Assembly: GCA_011033025.1 (NCBI GenBank)
Contig: WFMF01000321.1
Coordinates: 62,001 to 126,000 of the forward strand
DNA length: 64,000 nt
Direction of reading: 5' to 3'
From: Beroe forskalii
Taxonomy: Eukaryota; Ctenophora; Nuda; Beroida; Beroidae
Under the pieces are notes generated by a model. It ran no database searches and was not told the DNA's origin. It saw only the letters and a program-made list of their open reading frames with translations. Of the stretch, positions 48,358-60,969 are shown piece by piece. The position numbers were made by a program, and so were the translations under genes. Numbering within the stretch: the first letter of the stretch is position 1; every line of letters begins with the position of its first letter.

Positions 48358-50167
48358 TTTCTACCACTGAGGCAATTTATATAAGCAATTATAAGTACTT
48401 CATTTAAATTTATAAATTCATTTAAATTTATAAATTAACTGTTTAAGTTTGCTCATGAATCATGATGCGTGGTTGCAATGTCGGGTATTACTACCACTGC
48501 GCAAGTGCTCACATCTATTACCCTCTCAAGCGTGCGTGACGTGTCATGTTACACTGTTACAGTAGCATGCTTATCACAAGTCACAACTCTCCTGTAGGTG
48601 TTACTGTCAGTCAACCCTACTAGCTCCATAATATATTGCTTATCTGCAATTACTTGTGATTGTAGTGGCAGTTTCTCTTTTCATTTCTACTCAACATCAT
48701 AGAAAATATTCATACGGCACAAATTGTTTTTCGTAATGGACCATTTTTCATCCCGGGGTATTGAGGGTTTAACATACGATTAGTACGTCTTCCATATGTC
48801 TTTCTATTCTTTAGCCGCAATAAACTGCGTTGGTCCTTTATAACATAAGTTTTATTTCTGCTTTTGTGTACGCTCTGTGTTGTTTCTGTATGAGATGTAT
48901 AATACCCCTCCCAAGCTTGTTCTAGCGACCGTGAAAGTTTGGTCTCCACCGAATTCAGTACAAAAAAGCTTGAAATGAAATTTGATTTTAAAAGGAGCAT
49001 TGATTTCGGACGAGGGTCGTCAGACCCGAGTGGGAAGAAATACTGTTGTCTGGTTGGAGAATAGTCGGTCGGGGTAAAATCCGGTTCCATGCTTCCATGA
49101 CCACATCTCTGACCGTATACCTACGATTAAGAACTCGACACGCCTCGTCCATTATCCAACTTGCACAGTCTCGGCTGTCTCCTCGACCGTGTAAGTTGCG
49201 GTATACGGTCACCACTCCGACATGTATAACCGCTTTATATGTCTGCTTTTATACGCTTTCTGACTAAGCTCAGTGAACCCTGCACAAGGAATAGATGGTC
49301 TTACGTCATCAACTTACCACCTTGTGCTGTGATATGATGTCGTATACGTATTAGTATTTTATTTGTGCAGTTTTATGACTCATGTAGCGTCTCTCTGCAG
49401 TGAGTTTAAACATCAGGAACCCCTTACATACTTACTTCACTCAGCACGTACAGTTTATCCATCCCTTTTTGCGAACTGTGACTGCGTAAAAATGTAACGC
49501 ATAGTTATTCGACTCTTGTCATTTCGCTCCTGTTTATGTTGTGATCTCAATTTCAGAAGGCAGCTAAAATGAATTAATACCATTTTTCCATATTACATCA
49601 ATAAAAAGAAACGTATTAGTACTATTATATATTGTGTTATATACTATTATATATTGTGTTGATTTTGAGTTTAGAATTTAAGAAGCTATCCTGCACTGCT
49701 TGGTTTTAAACCAGCATTTGTAATACTCAATAATTTTTTAATTGACTTATTTTAACTTTTTTACTTTTGGTGTTTTTATCTATAATATTTTTCTATTTAA
49801 TCTATCTACAACTCTCCTTTTCCTACTTTCCCTCATTCTTGGTTCTCGACCCCTCTTCCCCGCTCTTTAACCCTATTTAGGGGCGTTTGCCGTTTAGGAA
49901 ATGTTAGGCAACAGTTAATTCCCCTCGTTCCTCGCCCCTTATTCTCGGTTATTCGGTTTGTCACTGCTAGCCCACTTCCCCTAAACAAATAAAGCAATGG
50001 AGTTGAATGCAAGTCAATGGGTTAAAAGTATACAAGATAGAATAATCTAAACAGCAAAATTGGGGATTATCTTGGAGTGCTTCTCCATTAAATCTCCGTC
50101 ACTTGGTTCTTCAGGGCACTTATGGGTAACGAAACCCTTATAGGTACCCGCCGTGCGTTTTCAATTC

Positions 50168-51720
50168 TCAGATGTCATGAGTCATTACTCATTTTGTTCC
50201 ATATGGTGTCCATCACGATTATGGCCGTGGTCTGGGTGTGGTGGCCCTTCTGGGTGTCCAGATGGCCCTTCTGGGTGTCCAGATGGGAGTTCTCCTGTGG
50301 GATGTTCAGGGTGGTTGTCCTCCTCTGAACGCTTCACAACATGTTCATTTTGTTCCATATGCTGTCCATCATGTGTGATGGCCGATGGGGTCTGGGATGT
50401 GGTGGTTGTCCTCCTTCTGGGTGTCCAGATGGCCCTTCTGGGTGTCCAGATGGCCCTTCAGATGGGAGTTCTCCTGTGGGATGTTCAGGGTGGTTGTCCT
50501 CCTCTGAACGCTTCACAACATGTTCATTTTGTTCCATATGCTGTCCATCACGAGGATGGCCGTGGTCTGGGTGTGGTGGCCCTTCTGGGTGTCCAGATGG
50601 CCCTTCTGGGTGTCCAGATGGCCCTTCAGATGGGAGTTCTCCTGTGGGATGTTCAGGGTGGTTGTCCTCCTCTGAACGCTTCACAACATGTTCATTTTGT
50701 TCCATATGCTGTCCATCATGATGATGGCCGTGGTCTGGGTGGGGTGGCCCTTCTGGGTGTCCAGATGGCCCTTCTGGGTGTCCAGATGGCCCTTCAGATG
50801 GGAGTTCTCCTGTGGGATGTTCAGGGTGGTCGTCCTCCTCTGAACGCTTCACAACATGTTCATTTTGTTCCATATGCTGTCCATCACGATTATTGCCGTG
50901 GCCTGGGTGTGGTGGCCCTTCTGGGTGTCCAGATGGCCCTTCTGGGTGTCCAGATGGCCCTTCAGATGGGAGTTCTCCTGTGGGATGTTCAGGGTGGTCG
51001 TCCTCCTCTGAACGCTTCACAACATGTTCATTTTGTTCCATATGGTGTCCATCACGATTATGGCCGTGGTCTGGGTGTGGTGGCCCTTCTGGGTGTCCAG
51101 ATGGCCCTTCTGGGTGTCCAGATGGCCCTTCAGATGGGAGTTCTCCTGTGGGATGTTCAGGGTGGTTGTCCTCCTCTGAGCGCTTCACAACATGTTCATT
51201 TTGTTCCATATGGTGTCCATCACGATTATGGCCGTGGTCTGGGTGTGGTGGCCCTTCTGGGTGTCCAGATGGCCCTTCTGGGTGTCCAGATGGCCCTTCA
51301 GATGGGAGTTCTCCTGTGGGATGTTCAGGGTGGTCGTCCTCCTCTGAACGCTTCACAACATGTTCATTTTGTTCCATATGGTGTCCATCACGATTATGGC
51401 CGTGGTCTGGGTGTGGTGGCCCTTCTGGGTGTCCAGATGGCCCTTCTGGGTGTCCAGATGGCCCTTCAGATGGGAGTTCTCCTGTGGGATGTTCAGGGTG
51501 GTCGTCCTCCTCTGAACGCTTCACAACATGTTCATTTTGTTCCATATGCTGTCCATCACGATTATGGCCGTGACCTGGGTGTGGTGGCCCTTCTGGGTGT
51601 CCAGATGGCCCTTCTGGGTGTCCAGATGGCCCTTCAGATGGGAGTTCTCCTGTGGGATGATGGTCCCTTCTGAACGCTTCACAACATGTTCATTTGTTCT
51701 GGGTGTCCAGATGGCCCTTC
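50168..51720 (-). repeat. 168-bp tandem array, about nine units
   Basis: Units carry CATATGGAACAAAATGAACA, TGTTGTGAAGCGTTCAGAGG and CATCTGGACACCCAGAAGGG on the minus strand. The central units are nearly identical; changes concentrate at positions such as HNRDGH, HPRDGQ and HHHDGQ. As 168 is divisible by three the plus strand is also open, but the minus strand is preferred because a signal-peptide exon and basic cleavage sites are in that orientation. Confidence 0.9.
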
Positions 51721-52095
51721 AGATGGGTGTTCTCCCGAAGGATGCTCGCTGTGATCGAGAGGAGCACCATTTACTGAAATGTTAGTCATGTTAAAAGCTA
51801 TGCATTTGACATTTCTTACATTTTCGTCGGATTTCTAGGGTTATCAACTAAATCTGAGGATAAATACAAATAAATTTCAACTCCTCTTTGATGAGTTTAG
51901 GTTGCTGGATGGCAAAACTTTGTTTGGCAATCTATTCTAAATTTCATACTATAATATGAAGCAATGGGTGAGGGTACTGGGTATATGAGAATCTTGCAAA
52001 TATTTGGAATATTAGTTGGGAATTCAAATACCTGCTGTGAGAACCGTCACCATCAGTAGTAGTAGGTTCAACATCTTGAAAGCCTTTCGTGCCAT
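50334..52095 (-). CDS. Secreted repeat-peptide precursor (His/Pro/Glu-rich)
   Basis: Exon 1 (52095-52032) encodes MARKAFKMLNLLLLMVTVLT, a typical signal peptide, and ends with GCAG|gtattt. The nearest acceptor (ATTTCAG, exon from 51773) gives VNGAPLDHSEHPSGEHPSEG in the repeat frame, but a missing base near 51690 leads to TGA at 51681-51679, giving 52 residues. Splicing instead to CCCACAG with exon start 51649 joins in the correct phase and stays open to 50334, predicting 459 residues with seven Lys-Arg sites. Each 56-residue unit reads SEEDDHPEHPTGELPSEG, two PSGHPEG, PPHPDHGHNRDGH, MEQNEHVVKR. The known logic is that furin or prohormone convertases cut after KR, which would release 54-residue peptides. 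There is no Gly before KR, so amidation is not expected. A second indel (+11 bases) in the penultimate unit shifts the C-terminus. It may be a neuropeptide-like, venom, matrix or metal-binding precursor, or a decaying gene. Confidence 0.6.
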
Positions 52096-54786
52096 TCTCA
52101 AAAGAATAAAATGATAAAGTTTAAAAAAGAAGGTGGATCAGCCAATGTGATCCTACATAGAACATAATAAAGTAATAAAGTCATGTAAGATCCAAGATTG
52201 TGACTTATTAAAGGCCACATATCCATGCGAACTGGCAGCAACACAATGGATTGGGAAGAGGGGGGGGGGGCCTCCGAAGGGAACTGCCCTCAGCCAGCGA
52301 GTGTTCGCTGGACTGTGAGAACTGTGGAGACAAGCCCCATCCAGCTGCTTATAAAGTGGGACTAATCCAACAATAATAGCTTCCACGGAAGTCTGATTTT
52401 TTCCATAGAAGCATAGACGTGATTTCATCGTCTGTATTAAATTTAAGTTTAAAATGGCTAATTAAATTTACATCTTTTGCAGCAATTATTCAGAAATGAT
52501 GAAGATTGCCTCAAAAAGTTCAACAAAAGGCAATTGAGTTATTTTCCAATCCACCATGGATGTGTAATATTTTAAATATATATAATTATAATGCTTCATC
52601 ATTCATCAATGATCTGAAAAAGAGCCAATTTTTTCATAGTTGGTATGGTTACTGAGTCATGGGTAGTGAAAAGATGATTCCGCATAATTCCTTCATTATC
52701 CAATCTCCACGCACTTTTAGAGGGTGAGGTTCATCTGAGTTCTGATTTTAGCACAAATGAAAAAAAAATCTTTTGAATGATAAAGGGTACAGTTTGAAAT
52801 CGGCAGAACTTCATTCATTGTATGCCAGTGATGCACTTTGGAGTGAATGGTTCGTTTTGCAGTGTTTTAACACAGTGAAAACAGAAAGACACATCTGTAT
52901 TAAGAGGGAGTGGAAACGTGTGTTTCGTTGCTTCCTGAAAAGGTTCCCAGCAGACCAAATTCACGAAAAAGCTTGAAAGTAAAATAGCGAAATTTAATTC
53001 GGTTTAATTCAAGAAATTAGTGATGTGTCGGGACCAGGAAATTTTTAGGAGCAATCTAGTTTCTTCACCACAATGTTCAACTGGACTATAACAATGCATG
53101 AAAAGGTAAAAAGTTCGTTACCCAACTTGGTTGAAGTTTATTTAATATTTTGAAGGGAGATAAGAAAAAGATTCCTTCGCCCAATCACCTTTTTTCAAAT
53201 CAAGGCATTGATGGAGGATTAAAGTTTTAAAAAAGTTTTAAAGTACCTCAAAATTTGGCTGATAGCAGCCAATGGAAGATCGGAATCCCGAGCTCGTGTT
53301 GGTGTGAGCGCGTCATGATGTCATAACTTATGATGTACCTGTCCGTTGTTGTACCAAATCTCTACCTGGGGGTCAGAAGGGGGTCAGCAGGGGTTCAGCG
53401 CACAGTTTCTTGAACATGTGCGCGTGTACTGTGTGTTGCTTTGCGCGCCTTCACTGCTTACTGCGGACTCATTGCATGATTTCATATTGGGATGAAACTT
53501 TAGCTCTTTGGTTAGCAACATATTCGAGCGACTTTTTCTAATTCGCGACTGATGGTGGTCGGCTGGAGAGTGGGAAAATAAAGCTCTGGTATTATAGTCA
53601 GAAAACAAAATTGCAGTGGTTTTACCCTGCGGAAATTTTCCGTTTAATTTTGGTAAATTATTAGCCATGAAACCACCTTATTGCCTTTTTGAAGGAGCTG
53701 CAGCTATGACAGTAGATTACCCGCACTTAGATTTATCACCATAGCAAGATTTCGGGGACTGACACCACTTCTTTATTTTTTCCGCTAATAAAAAAATAGT
53801 TTTCAACCCGTTACGACCACTTCATAACGTGCAGTTCCTTAGTTTCCTCAGAACATTGTAAAATATTTTATCATTTACACTTCACCAGCATTAACTATAA
53901 ACAAAGTTTGGAATTTAGATAATGGGAGTAAATGACTTCAATCAAAAACTAATAACTTAAATCACTGATTGTTAACAATATGGTGAGTCATTGTGATTAT
54001 TTAAAACTCAAATCTTGGTCGTTATGCTCTTATTAATTGTCCTCTTGATCGGCTTGATTGTGTTAATTCTCCGGACCTCCTAGAGACTGCAGAACGACCA
54101 GTGGCTATGATAAAAACATAATGCAAATTTAATGGTAGGGTTTGACAAACTCATTCGGGGGTAAAATGTAGGATGAAGAATTTCTGATAATGTTTATGCA
54201 GAATTTAGAAGGCGCAAGACGCAGGATCGTGTTCTTCTGCCTTTGGGAGATGATTTATGGTAGAATTGATCATAAATCATAGTTTGTACGGCGCATAGAA
54301 TCCAATAGCGGAAGCTCCTATATTGAACTGTCTGTTTCCTAAATATCTAAAGATGGCTTATAAATAAAATTGATCAATGTGTGTATCCTGAGAACAAAAA
54401 AAATCTCCCCGCATTTATTTCATTTCATAATCTATAATCGGTGCGACGTCTAAACTGTTCACTGTTTTGAGCAATGAAAATGTCCTCACTCTGTCTGCAA
54501 TCTTTGTATGTGACCTACGCTAAATAGTCAGGTGCTGAATTAATGGACTTTCACATATGATGGTGTGTGGTTTGAGACCCATGTTATGGGCTTTCATGTT
54601 GTTTGTTGATCAGCAGTTTTTAGTGTTTAAATACTTTTATAGTATTATTGCACAACCGCATTTAGATGTGAAGTTCAAAACAGGTGCCCCATTCTAAAGC
54701 TGAAAAATGAGATAAGTTTAGAACTATTCAGATATCTAGATTGGTATTTCAGAGTTTGATCATAGATGGAAGAATTTATCTTCTAA
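52096..54786. other. No gene supported
   Basis: Upstream region of the minus-strand secreted precursor, so it should hold its promoter; no TATA or initiator was singled out. AT-rich with a G9 run at 52260. Frames at 52153-52428 and 53384-53668 (minus) lack splice or domain support. Confidence 0.35.
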
Positions 54787-57143
54787 TAAACACATTATAA
54801 CATTAGTTTCAGGAGAAATGGATCTAGCTTTTGTACTTTCATCAAATCTATGGATCCTTTTCAAGACAATTTAGAAATGTATAATCAATAAACACTACTT
54901 GAATAGATTGATCCTAGATTGGCAAGCGAATATACGCCACTCATAGTGCCGAACATCGGTTCTCCAGTCAGTTTAGAGTGCACGTAATTCTGAAGAACTT
55001 ATTTTTTGCACCCCAATAACTCCTAAGAGAATACGTGCATCGTGCAAACGGCAAATCCTCAGCCTTAGTTCTAAAGTATTCAGTCGTAATAAATTATTTG
55101 ACGATAATAAAACAAGAAGAGTATAAAGTATACATTGCAACAATTTTGGTTCGGTTTTTAAGACTATGACTAACCCTAGTCCGGTTTTCTGGAAGCTTCC
55201 AAATAGCATGTGGTTCAGCCAGAGGGTTTGTACACTGTAACACAAAAAGGTGCGGAACAGTAAGTCATACTGACAGACTAACTTTCATGAACGACCCACT
55301 ATAGTCATCTTCTATTACTATATCAGTATTAAATGTTCTCAGGATTTGCAAATAATTCGCCCCCTTTTTCTGTAGACTATTAGAATTTAATGGACCCAAC
55401 GTCACGCATTTAATACATGTGTACCACTCTGACTCATATGATAATGACGCCATGTTCCCGATGTATATACCATGTGTAAATAGTGCTCCCATCCTGTGTG
55501 GCGAATGTGTGACGTCACACCACTCTATAATGCCCGTGTTTTACATGGACATGGGCCTGATGTTGGGTGTTTTAATCCGCAAACCACAGAATACAGGCGG
55601 TACGGGAGTGCTGGGAATTGCGTGATGTGATTTGATTCTACATTACTACATTAGAAGGGGGCCTCGGTACGCTAAGAGACTGTACAAATGTTCGATTTAG
55701 CATCTCATTTGTACAAGCTTTTTTATAGTTTTCAAATGAGCATAATACGGTCACAAACATATTGTTTTGGTGGCTAGGTACTCAGCCTCCAAATGAGAAC
55801 CATCATTGAAGAGGACCGTGGACTCAGGCCTGTTGCCCTGTTATTCTGAGCAAACTGCACAGTGTGCAATGTGCATGTATGGAAAATCCCTTGTCATTTC
55901 GCTCATCCCATTCACCAAAAGCAGTTGTTTTAGTTTTTATTAATGTCTGCTTATTAGGTGCATTTCGAGATTGAATATTCCGTTCGTAAATGTGTGATCT
56001 CCTGATGATGCAATATTAAACACATCTGATGAACTTTATCTGCCCTGAACGGTGTACCATGCCAGTTTATCTTTGTATTGCACTAGACGGTTTAGTGTGT
56101 TATTGTGACTTGGCCTGACCAGCTGACGACGATCATTTATCATATTCGAATGCCTCTGACTTTTCACTTTCACGTTTTATTCAAAAGCTTCTAATTCTTT
56201 AGTTCTTTATTCTCTATCATCTTCAACAAAATATAAAGTACAACAAAGAACGCCCATCACCTACTTTGGCTGCATCACATGTTTTGAATACCAGCTGGTC
56301 TCGTCTCATATTGTGAAGCCAGGTGAAAAGGGGCGCGGTTATTTTGAATCAGAGTATCATTGACTTATTTCATATACTTTTAAACTTTTAAACGATAAAA
56401 GGAATGTAACTAATGTCAAGTCAAAGGGCTGCCGACCAGAGTCCAGAGTCGAGCCTTTGGGATTCCCGACCCAGAGTCTACCCTGGTTTGACTCCACTGT
56501 AGTTTATAGTAGGGTCGTGTGTGACCTGCTTCAATGTGTATAAAAGTGAAGAGGCGAGTTTTGTTTTTCTAAAACTTGAGGTTTAGCATAGGTGTGTTTA
56601 TGCAAGTTATTTAAAAGTATTTAAAATGTAATACATTGATGGTATGCGTGACTTGTTGAGATACCTTGCTGAATGGTCCCAATTATTCGATTACTTACAG
56701 CATGCATTACATGAGGCATAAATACGCGAGGAAAATGATTTATCTCTTCCTCAAATGAACACTTATCTGAATGAGCACTGTAAATGAACAGGTGCCCCCT
56801 TCATTGGTTATGTACCACGTGTGTTTTGGTCCAGGAATCCCATGAAATACAATACTCCAATACCCTATGTATGTATGTATGTTATATATATTGGTTCAGC
56901 ACAAAGTGCTAACTACTCCAAATAAGATGATATGAAATGTGGCCTCTGGAATTATATGATTTGTACGAGTCTTGAATATTACTTACATTCAGGAATACAT
57001 ACCTACAAGATGTGTAATGTGCAATGTGTCTTCCTTAGCGTTAGTCAAAGTACACAAAATACCTGTATATGTTGTGTTATAGAGAGCTAGTGGAATATAA
57101 TGCTGGTATTCAAAGATTGCAGTTACCGGCCGTTAAATCATTA
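54787..57143. repeat. Dispersed 2.4-2.6-kb repeat, right copy (inverted)
   Basis: Reverse complement of 9520-12094, with scattered substitutions and indels. The LINE 3' tail begins immediately at 57144, so the LINE and this repeat share a boundary. Divergence indicates an old duplication or two independent insertions. Confidence 0.85.
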
Positions 57144-57299
57144 TACATACATACATTTTGATACATTTTGAAGGGTTTAGCAGGGATCGCAGTTGGGATC
57201 AGTGATGTCCACGTACTCCATTTCCTCGTTCACAGCTCCAGTCGAGTAAGGAGTTGCTGTTTGGAGGTGTGTAACCCGGAACCGGTGGCTTATCCGGGT

Positions 57300-59080
57300 A
57301 TTGGTTGAGGAATTCTCCCAGGGCTATCTTGAATGCCTCTAGCTCCTTCACCGTGTTGACTTGCTTCGGGAGCAAGTTCCAGAGCCGAGCAGATTTTACC
57401 CCAAATGAATTGTCATATGCAGTGGAAACCGAGCGCTGTGCCTTGCAGTTGAATGGTAGAATTTTTCTCGAATTCCAAGACGTTCATTGCAGTAGAATTC
57501 CACATTTGTGCTGTTCGGGGCCTTTTCCTGCAGAATCTTCCACGTATGGATTATGGTGTATCTTTCTTTTCTGCGTTGGAGAGACATCAGCTTTAGTTTC
57601 TTCAGACGATCCCAGTAATCCATATCTTTAGTCAATGCGTTTGGTAAAGTATCGCTGGATTTATTCTACTGCTTGAATTTCCTTTATCAGATGAGGGTCC
57701 CAGACAGGGCAACAGTACTCAATCTACTCCTCACTAAGGACTTGAAGAGGGTCAGCATTGCCAGTTCAGATCTATCCCGGAAAGTCCCTAGGACCCACGA
57801 TGCCATTTTTCGGGAGTCTGTGACAACATTGTTCACCTGCAGAGTCCAGCTGCAATCGTCTGTTATGAGGATACCAAGATCTCTTACGGATGATGTCGGT
57901 TGCAGGATGTTACCATCAGAAGTTGTGTACTGTCTCAGCTCTGCAGTGAAGGGTAGATTGCTCAGGAGGTAAGAGTTGTTGAGGCAGAAGTTCATGACCT
58001 CGAACTTATCCTGGTGGAGCACCATATTGTTGTTCAGCGACCAACTGACAACTTGATCCAGATCATTCTGTAGCAAACCCTTACATAACATGGTAATAAT
58101 CTGGTGCAGGAGCTTGGTGTCGTCAGCAAAGCGAGTGGTTTTGATGAGGCCATCTTGATGATCATGTCCACCACGTAGAGAATGAAGAATATCGGTCCCA
58201 ACACGGTGCCCTGAGGGACGCCACTTTCCACGTTAGCAAACTCTGATTTATTCCCATCAACCACCCACGGCTTGACGCCTGTTTGAGAGGAAGTCTTCTA
58301 TCCAGTTTAAGAGCTTGCCTTTGATGCCGTAATGCTCCAATTTGGCTAGAAGTATGCGATGGTCTACCTTGTCAAAAGCTTTGCTGTAATCCAGATAGAT
58401 GACATCAACCTCGTTACCCTCATTTAGGCTCTTGGTATATGTAGTCCACATGTTCAAGAAGCTGAGTCAAGCAGCTTCTTGTTTTTCTGAAACCGTGTTG
58501 GCTGTCCGGGGAGAATGCCACTAGTTTCAAGGTGATCTACTAGTGCGTTGCGGATAACCTCTCGAATACCTTTATGAGATGGGATGTAATGGAAACAGGG
58601 CGGTAATTCGCAGGGTCAGTCTTATTGCCTTTCTTGAAGATCGGCGTGATGTACTGCAACTTCAGCTCTGCTGGAATCTTGCCCTGAGCTAATGAACTAT
58701 TCCATAGTAGCCAGAGTGGGGCAGATAGGGTGTCTTTGCAGCTACACAGGATCTTAGCTGGGATGTCGTCATCCGGTGCTGCAGAGTAAGGGTCTAGCTC
58801 TCCAATAGCTGCAAGTATGTCCTCAACTGAGAACTCAATGTCACACAGCAATTCTGTTGCCGGTTCACCCAGTGCTGCTACACATGCTTTGGGGTCCACA
58901 TTAGCTGGGTCACTGAACACACTGGTATACTGGGACTGGAGGATATCTGCTTTCTCCACTGGATCTGTGCTGAGGGATCCACATACCTTCCTTAGCGGTG
59001 CAACACTGACTTGCATTTGGCATACTTCTTCGCATATTGAAAAAGTATTTTGGGTTGCTCTTGATAGTACCCACTGCATA
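57300..59080 (-). pseudogene. LINE reverse transcriptase, frameshifted
   Basis: Recognisable RT blocks in order, spread over several frames: ITPIFKKGNKTDPANYRPVS, then VDVIYLDYSKAFDKVDHRIL (58457-58257), SGVPQGTVLGPIFFILYVVD (58264-58034) and the catalytic TRFADDTKLLHQII in the next frame (near 58130). Then comes the thumb region and a C-terminal WDRLKKLKLMSLQRRKERYT (57635-57396). The active-site aspartates are present, but at least three frame changes make it non-functional as written. Confidence 0.85.
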
Positions 59081-59299
59081 GGACTCCCGCTGGTTTAGCT
59101 GAGAAAGAATTTCATCTTTATTGCATAAGATATCAGACTAACTTCTTTTTCAAGCCCAGGTATTAGCATGGAAGAGGGGTTGTTGACACTCAAGTTGTCT
59201 ATCTTCCTGTTGCTTTTCTTCTTCATTTTCAGGAGTTAAGTTTTGGTACTGAGGATCTAAAGCCATTTGATTTCCGCCAGTCTTCTTAGGGGAGCCATC

Positions 59300-60690
59300 A
59301 GTAGGGTAACCTTGTAGGACAGTCAAAACTATGAGGTTCTTGAAAAGTGTGCCATCTGAATCTTCCTAATCATCACATATCATCTTCAGGTGATGCCAGT
59401 CTATCTCTCTCAACATGTCATTCATAGCGTCAGTTGCTGTGGTGGAAGTTAACTGCCCTAAATGAGTGTGGGTCTATGACAACTTCTTGGTCATCCGTGA
59501 GTGAGATAGGGTTGTGGCCAATCAGGCCTTCTACTAGCAGGTGGTCTGAAACACCAACCAAGAGCGGTTTGCCCGGGGGGGGATCATGGATTAAGTGCAA
59601 GACACGAGGGGTACTAAGTGATTTTTTGCCCAATTTTGAAATACCACCCACCACCCCCTTCCAGATAATCCCATGAACTAAGTGATATTTGGCACTATTT
59701 GTAGTGACCCACCCCAAAATTAGCATAAAAAACCTATCCAAGCGGCAGATTGTCCCTGTACTAACTGGATATTTGTCACTATTTGAAGGTACCCACCCCT
59801 AAATGAGCATAAAACGCTGCAGATTGTCCCATGTAATTAACTGAAATTTGTCATGTTTTGTAGGGACCTTACCCCAAAATGAGCAGTTTGTCCTGTGTAC
59901 TAACTGAAATTTAATACAATTTGTGGGGACCCACCCCAAAAATTATGACGTCATCTGGCAAAAAAGTGCCCAAATATGGAAAAATATGCTATTTGGACTA
60001 AGTGATTATGATTTTCCCATAGGGTGACTAACCACCTCAGTTAGTACAGTGGACTAAGTGATTTCGCCAAGGGCCAAACACCACCCACCCCGGCCTCGTG
60101 TCTTGCACTCTAGTCCCTGATCCCCCCCGGTTTGCCAACCTTTGATTTCCACTACAGTTTGAGTGTGTTGGTAAGGATGAGGTCAAGGGTGTTTGTTCTC
60201 GTGTGGGTTCCATGACGAGCTGATTTAGGAAATTACAGTCCATGAAGTCACGGAGTTGATGGCAGGCTTGTGGAGGGGCCAGAGTCTAGAAAAGCTGGTT
60301 GTCCAGTTATATTCTGGTAGGCTGAAATCTCCTATGAGATAGATATCTGGGACTCTGTTATCAGATGAGTGTACGTCGAAACAGTTCTGTAACTCAGCCA
60401 TCAGTTTTGCGAAGTCTGCATATAAGATGAGTCTGATGGACGGTACAAAAACACCTACGATTGTATGAAGTGATGTAATGTATAAAACCACCAAGAAGTT
60501 ATTGCAGTTGTCCCTGGGCTGTATTCTGCAGTAACTGTGAGCTGTTTGTGCACGTATAGGATACATCCACCTCCTGTTCGCTCCTTTCTGTCTGATCTGA
60601 GCTCTCGTAACCCGGTATTTCCACCTGTGCGTCAGTAAAGTGAGGACGAAGCCATGACTCAGTGATACCGAAGAAGAGTGTTGGTGGGGA
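59300..60690 (-). pseudogene. LINE apurinic-like endonuclease, interrupted
   Basis: Fragments on the minus strand include SWLRPHFTDAQVEIPGY in one frame and VFVPSIRLILYADFAKLMAE then DIYLIGDFSLPEYNW in another. GDF-P--W is the endonuclease/exonuclease/phosphatase-family motif, with Ser where Asn is usual. The MITE at 59574-60128 splits the domain and frameshifts are present. Confidence 0.7.
59574..60128. mobile_element. hAT-like MITE nested in the LINE
   Basis: Flanked by GGTTTGCC on both sides (59566-59573 and 60129-60136), an 8-bp duplication typical of hAT elements. Termini are inverted: G-run then GATCATGG...GTGCAAGACACGAGG on the left, CCTCGTGTCTTGCAC...GATC then C-run on the right. The interior contains four to five imperfect TGTACTAACTGAAATTTGTC / GGGACCCACCCCAAAAT units. 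It postdates the LINE insertion. Confidence 0.85.
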
Positions 60691-60969
60691 GCTTTGGTTC
60701 CTCTAGCAGGGCATTTTTTGGAGGGTAGGGCAGCTTCCATCTCGTGTCTCCCGTGGCTGCCGGGGAGATACTTCTTGCGTTTAGCAGAAGTAGCCTGGAA
60801 ACTGAGCTGGAAGCTCTGCTGGTTCTGGAAGGCAGTGATCGGGAGGCCGGTTAGAGACTGCAATGGCCAGCTGGGCATGAATCGCTGAGGGGTTATTGCA
60901 GACTGTCTCATCTGCTCCTGAACCATTGAGGCAGGGACGACTGAGCTCCAGTATCCTCTCCGACATCTG

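Larger units (their letters stand above)
47362..50120. other. Mostly non-coding, one possible exon
   Basis: Contains T-rich DNA, a CTCTGCTTT minisatellite (47804-47885), a TGACGTCA repeat near 48072 and AT-rich sequence. Two overlapping minus-strand frames at 48710-49215 may be remnants of a mobile element but show no recognisable motif. Confidence 0.35.

Noticed and set aside
48710-49215. Overlapping minus-strand frames of 126 and 75 codons as a retroelement remnant
   Set aside because: No reverse transcriptase, integrase or transposase motif can be seen.
50153-51673. 506-codon plus-strand frame rich in Gly, Val and Gln
   Set aside because: Opposite-strand reading of the 168-bp array; the minus strand has the signal peptide exon and Lys-Arg sites, the plus strand has neither.
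53384-53668. 94-codon minus-strand frame with a plausible ATG
   Set aside because: No domain, no repeat conservation and no splice partner; composition is not clearly coding.
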